Part shown: one piece after another, positions 11,791 to 22,548 of the stretch | Position numbering within the stretch: the first letter of the stretch is position 1 | How the letters are laid out: each line of letters begins with the position of its first letter | NCBI RefSeq assembly: GCF_027887165.1 | Contig: NC_077230.1 | Span: 265,055,943 to 265,119,942, forward strand | Source of the DNA: Monodelphis domestica | Taxonomy: Eukaryota > Chordata > Mammalia > Didelphimorphia > Didelphidae | Reading direction: 5' to 3' | Length of the DNA: 64,000 nucleotides | Notes under the pieces: model-generated | The model's database searches: none | Told to the model about the DNA's origin: nothing | The model's input: the letters and a program-made list of their open reading frames with translations, nothing else | Position numbers and translations under genes: made by a program

Positions 11791-11942
11791 GGGGCAGCTG
11801 GGTAGCATAATGAATGGAGCAACAGGCCTGGAGTCAGGAGAATCTAGGTTCAAATCTGGCCTCAGATACTTCCTAGCTGTGTGACCATGGGCAAGTCCCT
11901 TAATCCTGACTACCAACCTTCTATCTTAGAATTGATACTAAG
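11791..11942 (+). repeat. CORE-SINE inserted in L2
   Basis: It begins 'ggggcagctgggtagcataa', then 'caggcctggagtcaggag', then 'tagctgtgtgaccatgggca'. Its tail is interrupted by the next SINE. A short 'tcagag' duplication flanks the pair in the L2. Confidence 0.85.
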
Positions 11943-12150
11943 GGGGCAACTAGGTAGCTCAGTGGATTGAGAGCCAGGCCTAGAGACGGGAGGTCCTAGG
12001 TTCAAATCTGGCCTCAGATACTTCCCAGCTGTGTGCCCTTGGGCAAGTCACTTAAGCCCCATTGCCTAGTCCTTACCACTCTTCTGCCTTAGAACCAATA
12101 CCCAGTATTCATTCTAAGATGGAAGGTAAGGGTTTATTTTTTAAAAAATG
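11943..12150 (+). repeat. SINE1-type SINE inside a SINE tail
   Basis: It begins 'ggggcaactaggtagctcag', carries 'gagagccaggcctagagacg', and ends 'agatggaaggtaagggttt' plus an A-rich tail. The short duplication 'tgatact' on each side places it in the tail of the preceding SINE, so it is younger. Confidence 0.85.
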
Positions 12151-12165
12151 ATACTTTTTTTTTAT

Positions 12166-12318
12166 TTCAGAGAGAGTGGGACTGTCTCTGTGCATTGACT
12201 TTTCCACTTAAATCTCCTTTACGCACAAGTGTTTTTGTGCACACTCATCTACATCACAGATGAAAGTGCACAAAGAATTGTCATCCTCGGTTACCGAGAG
12301 ACTACTACTAGAAGATTT
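12166..12318 (+). repeat. SINE with an RTE-like 3' tail
   Basis: Its last about 60 bases ('gcacaaagaattgtcatcct' then 'ggttaccgagagactactac') match the 3' end of the RTE LINE at 10340-10420 read on the minus strand ('gcacaaagacaatagtcatt', 'cggtcactgagagactacca'). A shared tail is what lets a SINE use a partner LINE's enzymes, so RTE was probably its partner. Confidence 0.75.
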
Positions 12319-12531
12319 TATATTTGATCCTGGACGTTCTAGAGAATTGTAAAAAGAAATTCTTTATTCCTTTTTTTCAATTTATGGGGTACCTAGAGGT
12401 CCTCTTACCATAGAGATGTATAGGGATTTACCAGCCCACAGTGACAGGAAGTAGAAACCATAGAGACAGGAAAGAGGAAACATAAAGACAGGAAGTGAGG
12501 TAGAAGAAGGGGATAAAAGACTGTCAGTTGC

Positions 12532-12532
<1 letters not shown>

Positions 12533-12563
<31 letters not shown>
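12533..12563. repeat. (TA)n(TGTA)n microsatellite
   Basis: Alternating TA units followed by TGTA units, inside LTR A. Confidence 0.9.
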
Positions 12564-12564
<1 letters not shown>

Positions 12565-12698
12565 TCTCCCTGATGAGCTGAGCTTAAGGGTGTGAATCTT
12601 AAAACTGCTCAGTCTATACCTTAGAAGATTTGGTTAAGTTTTTCCCCATTTTTAACATTTTAACATTTAACAATGGAGGTACTTGGTCAGGAATGTAT

Positions 12699-13437
12699 TG
12701 AGAACTTTTAAAATTACTCCACCCTACTCAGACAGTGCCTTAGGGGAAGATAAAATTGCAAACTCCTGATTGAACAATGAAAAGTCCCCAACTCATACTT
12801 ATAGTAAAGCCAAAACCTTAAGCTAGATGGTCTATTTTTAGATCTAATACAAAAAGGTGCTAAGTACCTATAAAGGTTAAATTAATCACTAAAAGGTCAT
12901 GCAGCTTACAAAAGGCAAGCTTAACAAAAGAGGTGTGAAGTACTCAGAGGATTTAATTTAACCAGAGAAGGTGAGAACAAAAGAAGATGAGAACTAATAA
13001 TGGGCAGTTCTGGGGAAAAGCATCTACTGTGATTGGTAGATGTGAAAATTTAGGGGAGCTGACATAAGAGAAAATTTCTTTAAAAGGAGAAGTCAGTTCA
13101 GGTAATGTAGAGGATTGAACTCAGTTCAGGAGTTCAGTGGAGGACTGAAGCTTGCTTGAGATGATCTTGTGGTGAGTGATAAAGATTGACTTGCTTTCCC
13201 TTAGGCTCAGGCCTAGGCCATTTGGCCTAGGCCCTTTCCTACTGCTTGGCTACTCTCTCTCCCTCTTTCTCTCTCTCTCTCTTTCTCTTGCTCTCTCCTT
13301 CCCTTAATTCCTTCATTTGTATTAATTAAAATCTCCATAAAACCCACCTGACTTGAGTATTTTCATATTTGGGAATTTTCCCATGGTGACTGCTTAATTT
13401 TAGATTTTAAATCAAGACACTAAAAATTATCTTTACA
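12699..13437 (+). mobile_element. Solo ERV LTR, family B, nested in LTR A
   Basis: It begins TGAGAACTTT and ends ATCTTTACA. The 4-bp sequence GTAT flanks it perfectly at 12695-12698 and 13438-13441, so its limits are well fixed. It is 739 bp. It shares ordered blocks with 7639-8616 and 53853-54517. It contains a CT-rich tract (13254-13307) and a paired GGCCTAGGCC palindrome at 13210-13233. Confidence 0.88.
13254..13307. repeat. (CT)n-rich tract
   Basis: Pyrimidine run with CT units inside LTR B. Confidence 0.85.
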
Positions 13438-14147
13438 GTATGGCTGAAACCTTTACAGTTTTGGCAATTCACAGTCTTGGCAAACCACATTTTCACGGTT
13501 ACAAGGGTGATCAGCTGGACTTTCTCTAACGTCAGTTGTAGGTAGATATAGGATGTTTTAGGTAGTAATTATAGGTTGTTATAGGATAACTAGTATAGAT
13601 ATTAGGAAATTTTCTTTCTCTACCTATTTCCTATATTTCTCTCCTTTACTATATTCATTTTACTATCTCTATTTTAATAAAATTAAATTGTTAATTGTTA
13701 AAACCTGCTAGAAGTTTTCTTTTCTCTGGCTTAAAGGGATAATATTAATTTCAACTCTACTATATTCTCATTAAAACTTAAATCATTAAATGCTGTTCTC
13801 CTATTTTGTCAAAACCCTATTTTAACCTTTACAAAATTATTGGAATTTTTTTACTATAAGGGTGACATGGCCAGACCTATGCTTTAGAAAGATCAATTTG
13901 ACAGCTGAGCAAAGGATAGCCTGGCATGAGGAGAGATTTGGTGCAGTAAAATCAACCAATAGGCTGTTTTATTAGTCCATCCATGAAGTAAAGAGCATCT
14001 ATACCAACTACTGTCAGAGAAGAGGAACAGTACATACCAGAGATGTTTTAAAGGATAGGACTTGACAACTGATTGGATATTGTGGGATGAGATACAGTGA
14101 GGTGTTGAAGATCATACCTAAATTGTAAGTCTTGGAAATTAGGATAC

Positions 14148-14989
14148 TGAAATAATCTGATTATAAATTAGAATAGGATGCTTACAAAGTTTGGACCAAT
14201 GCTGAACTCGGTGTACAATGGCAACAGGTTGTAGGCCTAGATGATAGGCCTTACTCGTAGTATGGGTGAGACGCAATCTGACTGCTTCTTAATTATTTAA
14301 AACAGTAAAAAGGTTTATTTCATTTTCTTAAACTCAGGAAGGGATGGAGGACCAGGGAATAGGTGGTGCCTAATCTTTTCCCTCTAAATCTCCTCCCCAA
14401 AATCTACAGGCCCTTCAGAAGGTCACCTTCTTGTTCTTGATGCTGCCCCAATTACACTCTCTATCTGGTTAGAAACCCCTATCTAGCTTCCTGGTCTAAA
14501 CTGGCCCTCAAATTTGCTATTTGAAGAGTTATAGTTTATCAGTAGCTAATAGGATGAGTTAATTGAGGAATTCACCCTCTTGGGCCTTGAGCCAAAAATG
14601 GCTCCTGGCCTCCCTCTCACAGACAGAACACTAGGTTGTAGGAGGCTTCTTCTTAGATGTCAAAACTCTCTCATGGCCCTGGCTCTCAGGAACTCAGGGT
14701 GATGTCTAGGGTGAAAACAAGGTGGCAGGATTTCTCTCTAGATAGCTCGATGACTAGACCACAGACAAGCAGGAACCAACAGCAAGTAACCTCCTTCTTG
14801 GCTCAGACTAACAGCCAGGAAGTGAAGTCTCTAAGCTCCTCAAAGGGACAAGAGCATACTCCCCTCTCTCAAGGGTTTCTGGGTTCACACTTAAGTCCCT
14901 CAGATTCTAGAATTCCTTGAGTTCCTGTCTGCAAAGTCCTACACTCAGACTTTTGCAAAAGTTATTATCTGTCTATTCTCCCTCTTACA
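14148..14989 (-). mobile_element. Solo ERV LTR in L2
   Basis: On the minus strand it starts TGTAAGAGGG and ends AGATTATTTCA (842 bp). It lies between two parts of the L2. Flanks are ATAC (14144-14147) and ATAG (14990-14993), a 4-bp duplication with one mismatch. An AATAAA on the minus strand near 14310-14318 fits a polyadenylation signal close to its 3' end. It is not of family B. Confidence 0.7.
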
Positions 14990-15765
14990 ATAGTGATACT
15001 CTCAATGATAATAGAAAATTAATAGAGGGTAGGGTTCTGGGACAAAGATAAAAATTGATTTTTAGACACATTTATTTAAGATGTCTGTAGGGTATCCAGT
15101 TTGAAATGTTCAATTGGCAGTTGAAGTGCAACTGGAGATCATCAGAATGGTTAGGAACTAACTAGATAGATTTGAGAATTATTTGCATGGAGAATTGCAT
15201 CCATGGAAACTTTTTAAATATTTCAAGTGAAATAGTATTGAGGAAAAAAGAGAAGAGGACCAAAGATAAAGTCCTGGGGGTCACACAGGCACCATTAGCA
15301 GACATAACCTAAATGAGGATAAAGCAAAGAAGTATGTTAAGACAAATAGGTCAAGAACCAGGGGAAAGCAATGTCACATAAACAGAGAGAAAAAAGAAAG
15401 CATCAAAGAGAAAAGAGGGACCAACACATTTAAAAGTTGAAGAAAGGCCAAGAAGAATGAAGACTGAGAAAGGGCCACTAAATTTGGTGATTAACAGTTC
15501 ATTGGTAACTTTAGAGAGCACAGTGTCAGTTGAATGACGAAGTTGGAAGCCAAACTAGAGAATTCAGAAAAGAATGAGAGGAAAGGAAATGGAGGCACCC
15601 ATTATAGAAGGGTTTCTCTAAGAATTTAGCCACAAAAGGGAGGAGAAATATGAGATAATTGTTAGCAAGAATGGATGGGTCAAGGGATGTTTTTTGAGGA
15701 TGGAGGAGACATGGGCGTGTTTGTAGATAGTAGGGAAGCAGCCAGCAGCCAGTGAGAAATCAAAG

Positions 15766-16375
15766 ATCCAGAAGCATAACTGCACACAGAGAAGTGCTGG
15801 CCAACTCCCTACCACTACCAGTACCATCTATTGTGCCAGGTTCCATGACTGGGCATAGGCTAATTTCTGAACCCCAGGACACAGGCTACACCAACAAAAG
15901 AGGACCTCAGGACCACCCCCTGAAGTCCCTAGCTCTGAGGAGCGCTAGCCCCCAGTGAGGCAAGGAAGTCCATACCACCTGACCCTTTCAAGCCTGCACT
16001 GCTGTGATGAATACCTAGCCCCAGAGAAAAATAGCTCACAGCATCCCTGCAAGCCAGCAAAAGAGGAGACAAGAGTCAACAGTTTTCAGAATTCCTAGTC
16101 CACAGGCAAATAAAAGACTGGGGAACTGAGCAAACAGTAAAAAACAAAACAACAACAACAACAAACAACACAACTCTAGAAAACTTCTATGGGGACAAAG
16201 AGCAAAGCACAGAATTAATAGGGGATGGTGAGATACAAGCAATCACATGCAGAACTTCGAAGAAAAATGGAAACTGGTTTCAAACTCTGGAAGAATTCAA
16301 AAAGGAATTCAAAAATCAAGAAACTATTGGGAAAATTGGAAAACAGTATGGCAAAAATTAGGCATAGATCAATAT
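15766..16375 (+). repeat. L1 5' region fragment
   Basis: The sequence looks like a marsupial L1 5' UTR running into the start of ORF1: 'gaaaacttctatggggacaa', then 'aagaattcaaaaaggaattc', then A-rich coiled-coil type coding sequence. It joins the L2 at about 15765 and ends near 16375. It is broken by stops. The assignment rests on resemblance to the L1 5' piece at 56.3-57.5 kb. Confidence 0.55.
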
Positions 16376-16770
16376 CTCATACCCACACCAAGACATGGTC
16401 AATATGAGCATATGATTTTTGATGAGCACAAAAGGTGATATTTTAAGTAAATTAGGGGAACATAGAATAGATTACCTGTCAAATATATAATCTCCATTCA
16501 TCACTAGACTATTACCATTACTTTTCTTATTTACTTTAATTGAGATCTTCAGTTCTCCAACACTAGTAGCTAACCTTCAGGCCTAACTGTGTGGAAAGTT
16601 CCTATGACTTACTCTCCTTAACTTTCCCCCAGGGATTTCCCACATATAAATGTAAAAGAGAACAAGTAATAGTTTGACATTTTTATGATTTCTATTTATG
16701 TGTCCCATAGCCAAAAAAGATATTTTAAAATACTATGTATGCATGAATATCTGATACCTTTTTGTTGTTC
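16376..16770. other. No recognised feature
   Basis: AT-rich sequence with nothing I can name. Confidence 0.5.
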
Positions 16771-17012
16771 AGTCTTGTTCAACTCTTCATGACCCCATTT
16801 GGGGTTTTCTTGGCAAAGGTAATGAAGTGGTTTGCCATTTCCTTCTCAAGCTCACTTTTAGATGAGGAAATGGAGACAAAGAGAGTTATGTTTGACCATA
16901 TTAAGGTTTATATGGCTATTAAGTGTCTGAAGCTGAATTTGAAGTCATGAAGATGAGTCTTCCTGATTTTAAGCCCAGTGCTCTCTCCATTGTGTCACCT
17001 AGCTGCCTCCCT
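16771..17012 (-). repeat. MAR1-like CORE-SINE
   Basis: The plus strand shows 'caactcttcatgaccccatt', 'tggggttttcttggcaaagg', 'gatgaggaaatggag', and ends 'tgtgtcacctagctgcctcc'. It is a near full-length antisense copy. Confidence 0.9.
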
Positions 17013-17484
17013 AATAGGGCAAGGGACAGAAACTAGACTTGTGTTTCTACTGATCTAATAAAATTCTCAAATAAAGAAACCCCCTCTCTAATTGCAGATG
17101 GAGACCTATTTGTATTTGTAACTCAGTTGAAAAAAAATTTTAATGTAGCATAAAATCTTACAATTTTATTAGAGTTGTATGATAAAGGAACAAGAAGAAT
17201 TAATTCTTTAAGTTCTTTTCAGCCTTCAGAATGTCAGACTTATACCAGAAAAGGAAAATAAAGCTGCAAAGGTGATAATTAGTAGGAAATTGTTCATTAT
17301 TAATCATTTGCTGGGCTGGGCAAAGTTGGGTCACTTAATAGAAAACAGACTTAATGGAGTAAGGATGGAGTGAGTTTAAAAGCCTCTGCTAACAGAATCT
17401 GGGGCTTATCTCTATGGTTGTATGGCAATTTGATAATAAAAGCCCGCATAAATAAGTGCAGTATGAATAATAAAGCTATCTATG
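17013..17484. other. No recognised feature
   Basis: Nothing recognised in this stretch. It contains an AATAAA or two but no context that makes them meaningful. Confidence 0.5.
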
Positions 17485-17962
17485 GCCAGCAAATCAATCA
17501 ATATACACATTTATTAAATGTCTACTATGTGAGCAATATTCTAACTTCTGGAGATATGAAACAAAAATTGAACACTCCCTACTAAAAAGAAACTTACATT
17601 CTCTGGGGGAAACAACATATATAAACAAATTATATATTAATTAGGTCATTTTTTTAGGTGGGAGAAAGCTAACAGTTTGAGTATCAGGAAAAACTTCACA
17701 TAGTAAGGAAACGTTGAGCTGAGTCCAGAAAGAATGAAAGATTTAGAATTTAGAGTGTGAGGTGAGGATAGAGGAGAGACTGAATTTCAGTCATAGGGAA
17801 AAGCAGGGCAAAGACATAGGAGAAGCAATACCATGAATGAGGTGGGAGTGGGAAGGCCAGTATGGCTAAATTATAGAGGATATGAAGGGGACTAATGTGT
17901 GATAAGGCTGGAAAGACTTATAGTGTGGAGTCAAGTTATAAAGACATTTAAATGTCAAACAA
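17485..17962 (-). repeat. LINE-2 3' region
   Basis: On the plus strand: 'acatttattaaatgtctact', 'aacttacattctctggggga', 'aggccagtatggctaaatta', 'ggggactaatgtgtgataag' and 'aagacatttaaatgtcaaac'. These are the antisense L2 landmarks in the right order over about 480 bp. Confidence 0.8.
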
Positions 17963-18022
17963 AAAATTTATATTTTAGCCATTTCCCAAACTCTCTTCAT
18001 TCTAATGCTTTTCCTCTATTAG

Positions 18023-18276
18023 TTTGTTGTTTAGTTATTTCAGTTGTTTCGAGATTTGTGACCCCATTTGGGGTTTTCTTGGAAAAGATACTGGAGTGGT
18101 TTACCATTCCTTCTCCAGCCCATTTTACAGATGAAGAAACTGAGGCAAACAGGGTTAAGTGACTTACCTTGGGCCACACAGCTCGTAAGTGTCTGAGGTC
18201 AGATTTGAACTTGAGAAGATAAATCTTCCTGCTCCAGGTCCAGTGCTCTATCCACTGTGACACCTAGGTGCTTGGC
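18023..18276 (-). repeat. MAR1-like CORE-SINE
   Basis: Close to the family consensus, with 'gaccccatttggggttttct', 'ccattttacagatgaagaaa' and 'tccactgtgacacctaggtg' on the plus strand. Confidence 0.92.
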
Positions 18277-18319
18277 TAATTATTTTTTATTTATACTATA
18301 TATAACTTCCTTGTATATA

Positions 18320-18432
18320 TTTGTTTGCCCCCATTAGACTGGAGGCTCCTTGAGGGCAGAGATTGTCTTTTGTTTCTCAGTGCTTAGCACAGTACCCAGG
18401 TCATAGTAGACAATTAATAAATGTTTTGTGAA
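18320..18432 (+). repeat. LINE-2 3' terminus
   Basis: Carries 'ggaggctccttgagggcaga', then 'cagtgcttagcacagtaccc', then 'caattaataaatgttttg'. Confidence 0.85.
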
Positions 18433-19334
18433 TAACTCTAGCTCTACAACTAAGATTCTATTTTATTCTGTTCTGTTCTATTAAAGTCTATTCTGTTTCA
18501 CAGTAGCTGATTTAGTAACTCAGAATTGAGTCATTGATCCAGAGGAGCTCCTGCCTGGTAGAAGAGGGTCAAATTTTTTTCCCATTTTTGGCAGTATTTG
18601 TAATTTCCAGGTTTGGTCCTCTGTTGATACTGGAGATAACAGGAATCAGTTCTAGCTCATTCGAAGAAAAATTGTGTAAGCAAGCCAGGACATGACCAAG
18701 CTTTCTCAGGTCACAGAGAGAGCCAACTTGTGATGCAAATTTGGCCCCAGGCTCCATTAATTAGTAGTTGCTAGATAAAATGTACCAGGTTTTCCCTGCT
18801 GTAACCATCAGGGACAGTACCAAACCTGGAAGGCTTTTCTTATGACACCTGCAGATAGATTGTGCTATTTTTTTGTTTCTTTCATTGGCAGCAATTTTAA
18901 ATAAGGAAAAATGTCAAAATATTGTCAAATATTTTGTAGAAATGCCAGAAAACAGGGGAGATAATAACTGACATCTCAAAGTTCATGGTAGATAAGAAAG
19001 GGAATGCTGTTCATCTGTTATGTATCCTATATTTTGGAATACTGGATTTCAAAGATATCAAAATACCCCAGAGAAAAAAGTAGGTAATATCCCTATGGCC
19101 CTTAACTCTAAAGAAATCAGCTCAAGAGAAATGTAAGACAATCAGCACTGAAATCCTGACAGTACAATCAAAATGATTGGTGAGATAGAAAAGGATGAAC
19201 CATTTAAAGAGACTGATATGACTGTAAGGGACCTCATGGAAAAACTCAGATTTGAAAAGGATATATATAAGAAAAACAAGGGCAGCTAACTGGGAATAAA
19301 ATGAATCAATCAAAAAGGTTTTTTGTTGTTGTTG
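18433..19334. other. No recognised feature
   Basis: Unique-looking AT-rich sequence. Short frames here show no family resemblance. Confidence 0.5.
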
Positions 19335-19544
19335 TTTTTAGTGACGATTATGTACCAGGCATTGTGTTAGGTCCTGAGGATAAAAAATGAAACAGTTTCT
19401 CCCCTCAAAGAGCTTACATTCCATGAAGTAAAATGTATTCATGTAGACATAATAGCATATGCAACATAGATGTGAAATAAATACAAAATAATTTATATTT
19501 TTGAGGGGAGGAAATATCATCTGGGAGCAGAAGAAAGAGTTCAT

Positions 19545-20345
19545 GTTGTTCATCCTTTTTTTTTCTTTTTTAAAGAAAAATTTTTTTCCAGATTACAACA
19601 ATATAATTTTTTAATATTCATTTCCTGACATCTTGCAATCCATGTCATCTCCTTCCCTTCCACCTCTCCCCTTTTCCCAAGAAGACTGGTAATATGATAT
19701 AGGTTGTACATATATTATCAAATAATATATATTTCCATGTTTGACACATACTAAAATAAGATAAATATTGCTTATACTAGTAAAAAATCCATAGAGGAAA
19801 TAAAATGAAGAATAGAATGTTTTAATCTGCATTCAGACTCTGTCTGCTCCTTCTATGGCAGCAAATATCCTTTTTCTTCATGAGTCTTCTGGAGTTACCC
19901 TAGATTCTTGCCTTGTTGATAATAGTTAAGTTATTCACAGCTGATCATCATACATTATTACTGCAACTGTGTACAACACTCTCCTGGTTCTGTTCACTTC
20001 ACTTTGCATCACTTCCTATAAGTCTTTCCAGGTTTTTCTGTGATCATCTTGTTTGTCATTTCTTATGGTACGATAGCAGTCCTTTGAAAGCCTATACTGC
20101 AACTTGTTCAGCCAGTCCCCTATCGATGGATGTCTCTTTAGTTTCCACTTCTTTACCACCACGAAAATAGCTGCTATAAATATTTTTGTACAGATGGGTT
20201 CTTTTCTCCTATCTTTAATCTCTTTGGGCTCCAGATCTAGTACCGGTATTGCTGGATCACATCCTTTATTTTTGAACAGGACCAATGACGTCATGGGAGG
20301 TTGTCTTAACTTGTATGCGAATTGGATTTAAGTGAGGCAAAGTTG
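19545..20345 (+). repeat. RTE-type SINE split by an L1
   Basis: The start 'gttgttcatcctt' is at about 19545-19558. The rest is at 20260-20345 ('tttttgaacaggaccaatga', 'gaattggatttaagtgaggc'). It belongs to the same family as 38495-38645 and 33665-33850. Confidence 0.65.
19559..20259 (-). repeat. 5'-truncated L1
   Basis: This is an L1 3' end on the minus strand. The ORF2 C-terminal segment reads 'FIAAIFVVVKKWKLKRHPSI' and 'WLNKLQYRLSKDCYRTIRN', with a T-rich (A-tail) run at 19559-19590. The duplication catccttt at 19551-19558 and 20260-20267 marks the insertion into the RTE-type SINE. Confidence 0.85.
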
Positions 20346-20764
20346 GTGGGTTTTGAGCTGAGTTTTTAAGGAAACTCGGTTGATTTAAGATGCAGAGATA
20401 AGGAGGGAGTGTATTTCAGATATGGGAAAAGTATTGCTTAAGGCTCAGAAAAAGATGGAATATCTGTTCAAGGACAACTAGGGTGAGGCTAAATTGACTG
20501 GACTATAGGAATGATTCAAAGGAGTAATTCATGATAAGGGAGCAAGTACAAAGAATTGGCATAGTCCATTAAGAATAGATGGTAATGAAGCCCAGTATGA
20601 GTTGAGGTTTGTAGGAATTATTCAGACTGGGAGGGAGAGAATGTGGAACTCAAAATATTAGAAAACAAATGCTGAAAATTGTTTTTACATGTAATTGGAA
20701 AAAAGACATTACTAAAGAAAAAAATAATTTTTCAGACTCCCATACCAATCATTAGTCAAAATCA

Positions 20765-21190
20765 ATTAGTAATAATTAATAAACATTTATTAAGTGCCTA
20801 CTATGAAATTGGCACTATGCCAAGCACTAGGGACTTTTAAAAGGAGGCCTCAAGCAGCTTACAGTCTAAGAGGGGATGGGGGAAAATATGCAAACAAAAG
20901 TATATAAAGCAAGCTGTGTAAATCATAAGTAGAAAATAGTTAAGAAAGGGAAGACAGGGGGCAACTAGGTAGCTCAGTGGATTGAGAGCCAGGCCTAGAG
21001 ACGGGAAGTCCTAGGTTCAAATCTGGCCTCAGACACTTCCTAGCTGTGTGACCCTGGGCAAGTCACTTGACCCCATTGCCTAGCCCTTACCACTCTTCTG
21101 CCTTGGACAGAAGGTAAGGGTTAAAAAAAAAAAAGAAAGAAAGAAAGAAAGGGAAGACATAGAATTAAGAGGGATTAGAGAAAGTTCCCA
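20765..21190 (-). repeat. LINE-2 3' end split by a SINE
   Basis: Carries 'taaacatttattaagtgcct' and 'agcagcttacagtctaagag' on the plus strand. Continues after the SINE at about 21160. Confidence 0.75.
20957..21144 (+). repeat. SINE1-type SINE, well preserved
   Basis: It begins 'ggggcaactaggtagctcag' and ends 'cagaaggtaagggtt' plus an A/GAAA tail. A perfect 15-bp duplication, aagaaagggaagaca, lies at 20942-20956 and 21145-21159. The GAAA units in the tail probably grew from the A tail and the start of the duplication. Confidence 0.92.
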
Positions 21191-22548
21191 GTAGAAAATA
21201 AACTTTTGAATCCACCTGGCCTGTGAGTATTTCCCCGCCTACGAGAAATTATCATACTCAGAATTGAAAGAAAAAAAAAGTAATGATTCCAACTAATAAT
21301 GAAATATGCTAATCTTCTGACCAGAAGTTGAGGGACTCAGAGGACAGAGTATATATATATATAAACACATACACACAGATATACATATTTTTTAAAATAG
21401 CAAGGCTAGAATTTGTTTTGTTTGACCATGTATGTTCATTACAAGAGTTTTCTTTATTTTTCAGGTTGGGGGGGGGGGGTTGGAGCATGAAGAAAGGAGG
21501 GAAAGAAAATACATTTTTAATGGAAAAAATTAAATTATACTTAAGAAATTAATGATCAGCAAAAGGGAAGTATGCTGCCTTGATAGGTAATTTTTTCCCC
21601 TTCCTCATCTTTTAAAAAATTTCTTGAAATTCATTAGCATTTCTTGACTATTTAAAACAACAACAACAATCAGACTTTCTAAAAATAGAGGTTGAGGTCA
21701 AGTACCCTGTAGGGGAGGATAAAAGCAGAAATTTTTTTCTTTCAGATAAAGTGGCATTCATGATTTTTAAATTTTGAAAAGAATCAAGGGAGTTTCAGAT
21801 TTCAGCTGAAATGCTAGTTCTTGCCTTGTCAGAGTTCTGATTTTCACTCTGAGTTTACAAACTCTTCATTTTCCTTTGGGAAATTCTGAACTTCAAATTA
21901 GAATAATGAAGTTTTCTGAAAAATCCTCTAGAGCAGATCCAGAAATCTTACCTCTTAAAATAAACTCCCTCATTCTATCACTTTCATATCTTCCTTCTTT
22001 ATCCTTAATTTATTTTTCTTCCTTCTCTTTTCTATGTTTCTTCTCTGAGTCTCCTTTTTTTCCCCTCTCCTACTCTCATTTCTTCTGGACTCTCACCTAA
22101 TTCTTTTTTCTTCAGAAGATCCCTTCTCTTTCCCCCAACACTTTCTCCTTCTCTTCATTTCCTTTTTTAATCCACATTTTCCCCCTTCTTGTTCCTCATT
22201 CGATTTGAACATCTACATACATTTCTCTCAGTTTTCTCTTCTGTAAAATGTTTTTAAATGTGTAATCGTTTGCTAGGTGAATGAGCAGGACAGAGAAGAA
22301 ACTTTTTAGACTCTATGTTCTTTCTTAGTGGTAAGTGCCAGATGGCAGAAGTGTTTGTGTCTCCTCCCCCTTTTATAAAGGAAATCTTAATAAAGGGGGA
22401 AAATATATTTAAAAGTCCTATAAGGGACTTAGGAAATAGATAGGAAGTTAAGGAAATAGGAAAACAGGCTTTAAATGAGTGAAAGTATGACTCATGCTCT
22501 GAGAGAGACCATTGGATTACATTCAATTCAATTCAGTAATTATTTATC
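21191..22548. other. No gene; low-complexity tracts
   Basis: A TA/CA tract lies at about 21344-21380, a G run at 21467-21478, and a long CT-rich pyrimidine stretch at about 21960-22200. I recognise no repeat family with confidence. Confidence 0.5.

Larger units (their letters stand above)
12348..13833 (+). mobile_element. ERV LTR A, split by LTR B
   Basis: The ends are TGTAAAAAG and CCTTTACA. The flanking L2 shows GAAT (12344-12347) and AAAT (13834-13837), a 4-bp duplication with one mismatch. A TATA-like 'gggataaaag' lies near 12511 and AATAAA near 13676, so it reads on the plus strand. Without the inner LTR and its duplication it is about 743 bp, which fits a solo LTR. A (TA)n/(TGTA)n tract at 12533-12563 lies inside. 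Confidence 0.72.
11583..15765 (-). repeat. Old LINE-2, cut by several insertions
   Basis: Four blocks read in order as the antisense of L2 ORF2 and its 3' part: 11583-11790, 12319-12347, 13834-14147 and 14990-15765, about 1.3 kb in total. Landmarks on the plus strand are 'agcaaggaggccagtat', 'tttatatttgatcctgg', 'gggtgacatggccagacc', 'ccagtttgaaatgttcaa', 'gtgaaatagtattgagg' and 'gggccactaaatttggtgat'. The reverse complement of the last block encodes decayed L2 reverse transcriptase ('..VTNELLI..' and flanking segments). The gaps are filled by the SINEs, RTE-tail SINE and LTRs listed separately, so this is the oldest layer here. Confidence 0.8.
19335..20660 (-). repeat. LINE-2 split by RTE-SINE and L1
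   Basis: L2 antisense blocks are at about 19335-19540 ('gtaccaggcattgtgttagg', 'ctcaaagagcttacattcca') and 20346-20660 ('tttgagctgagtttttaagg', 'ggagggagtgtatttcagat'). The interval holds an RTE-type SINE that itself holds an L1. Confidence 0.65.
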
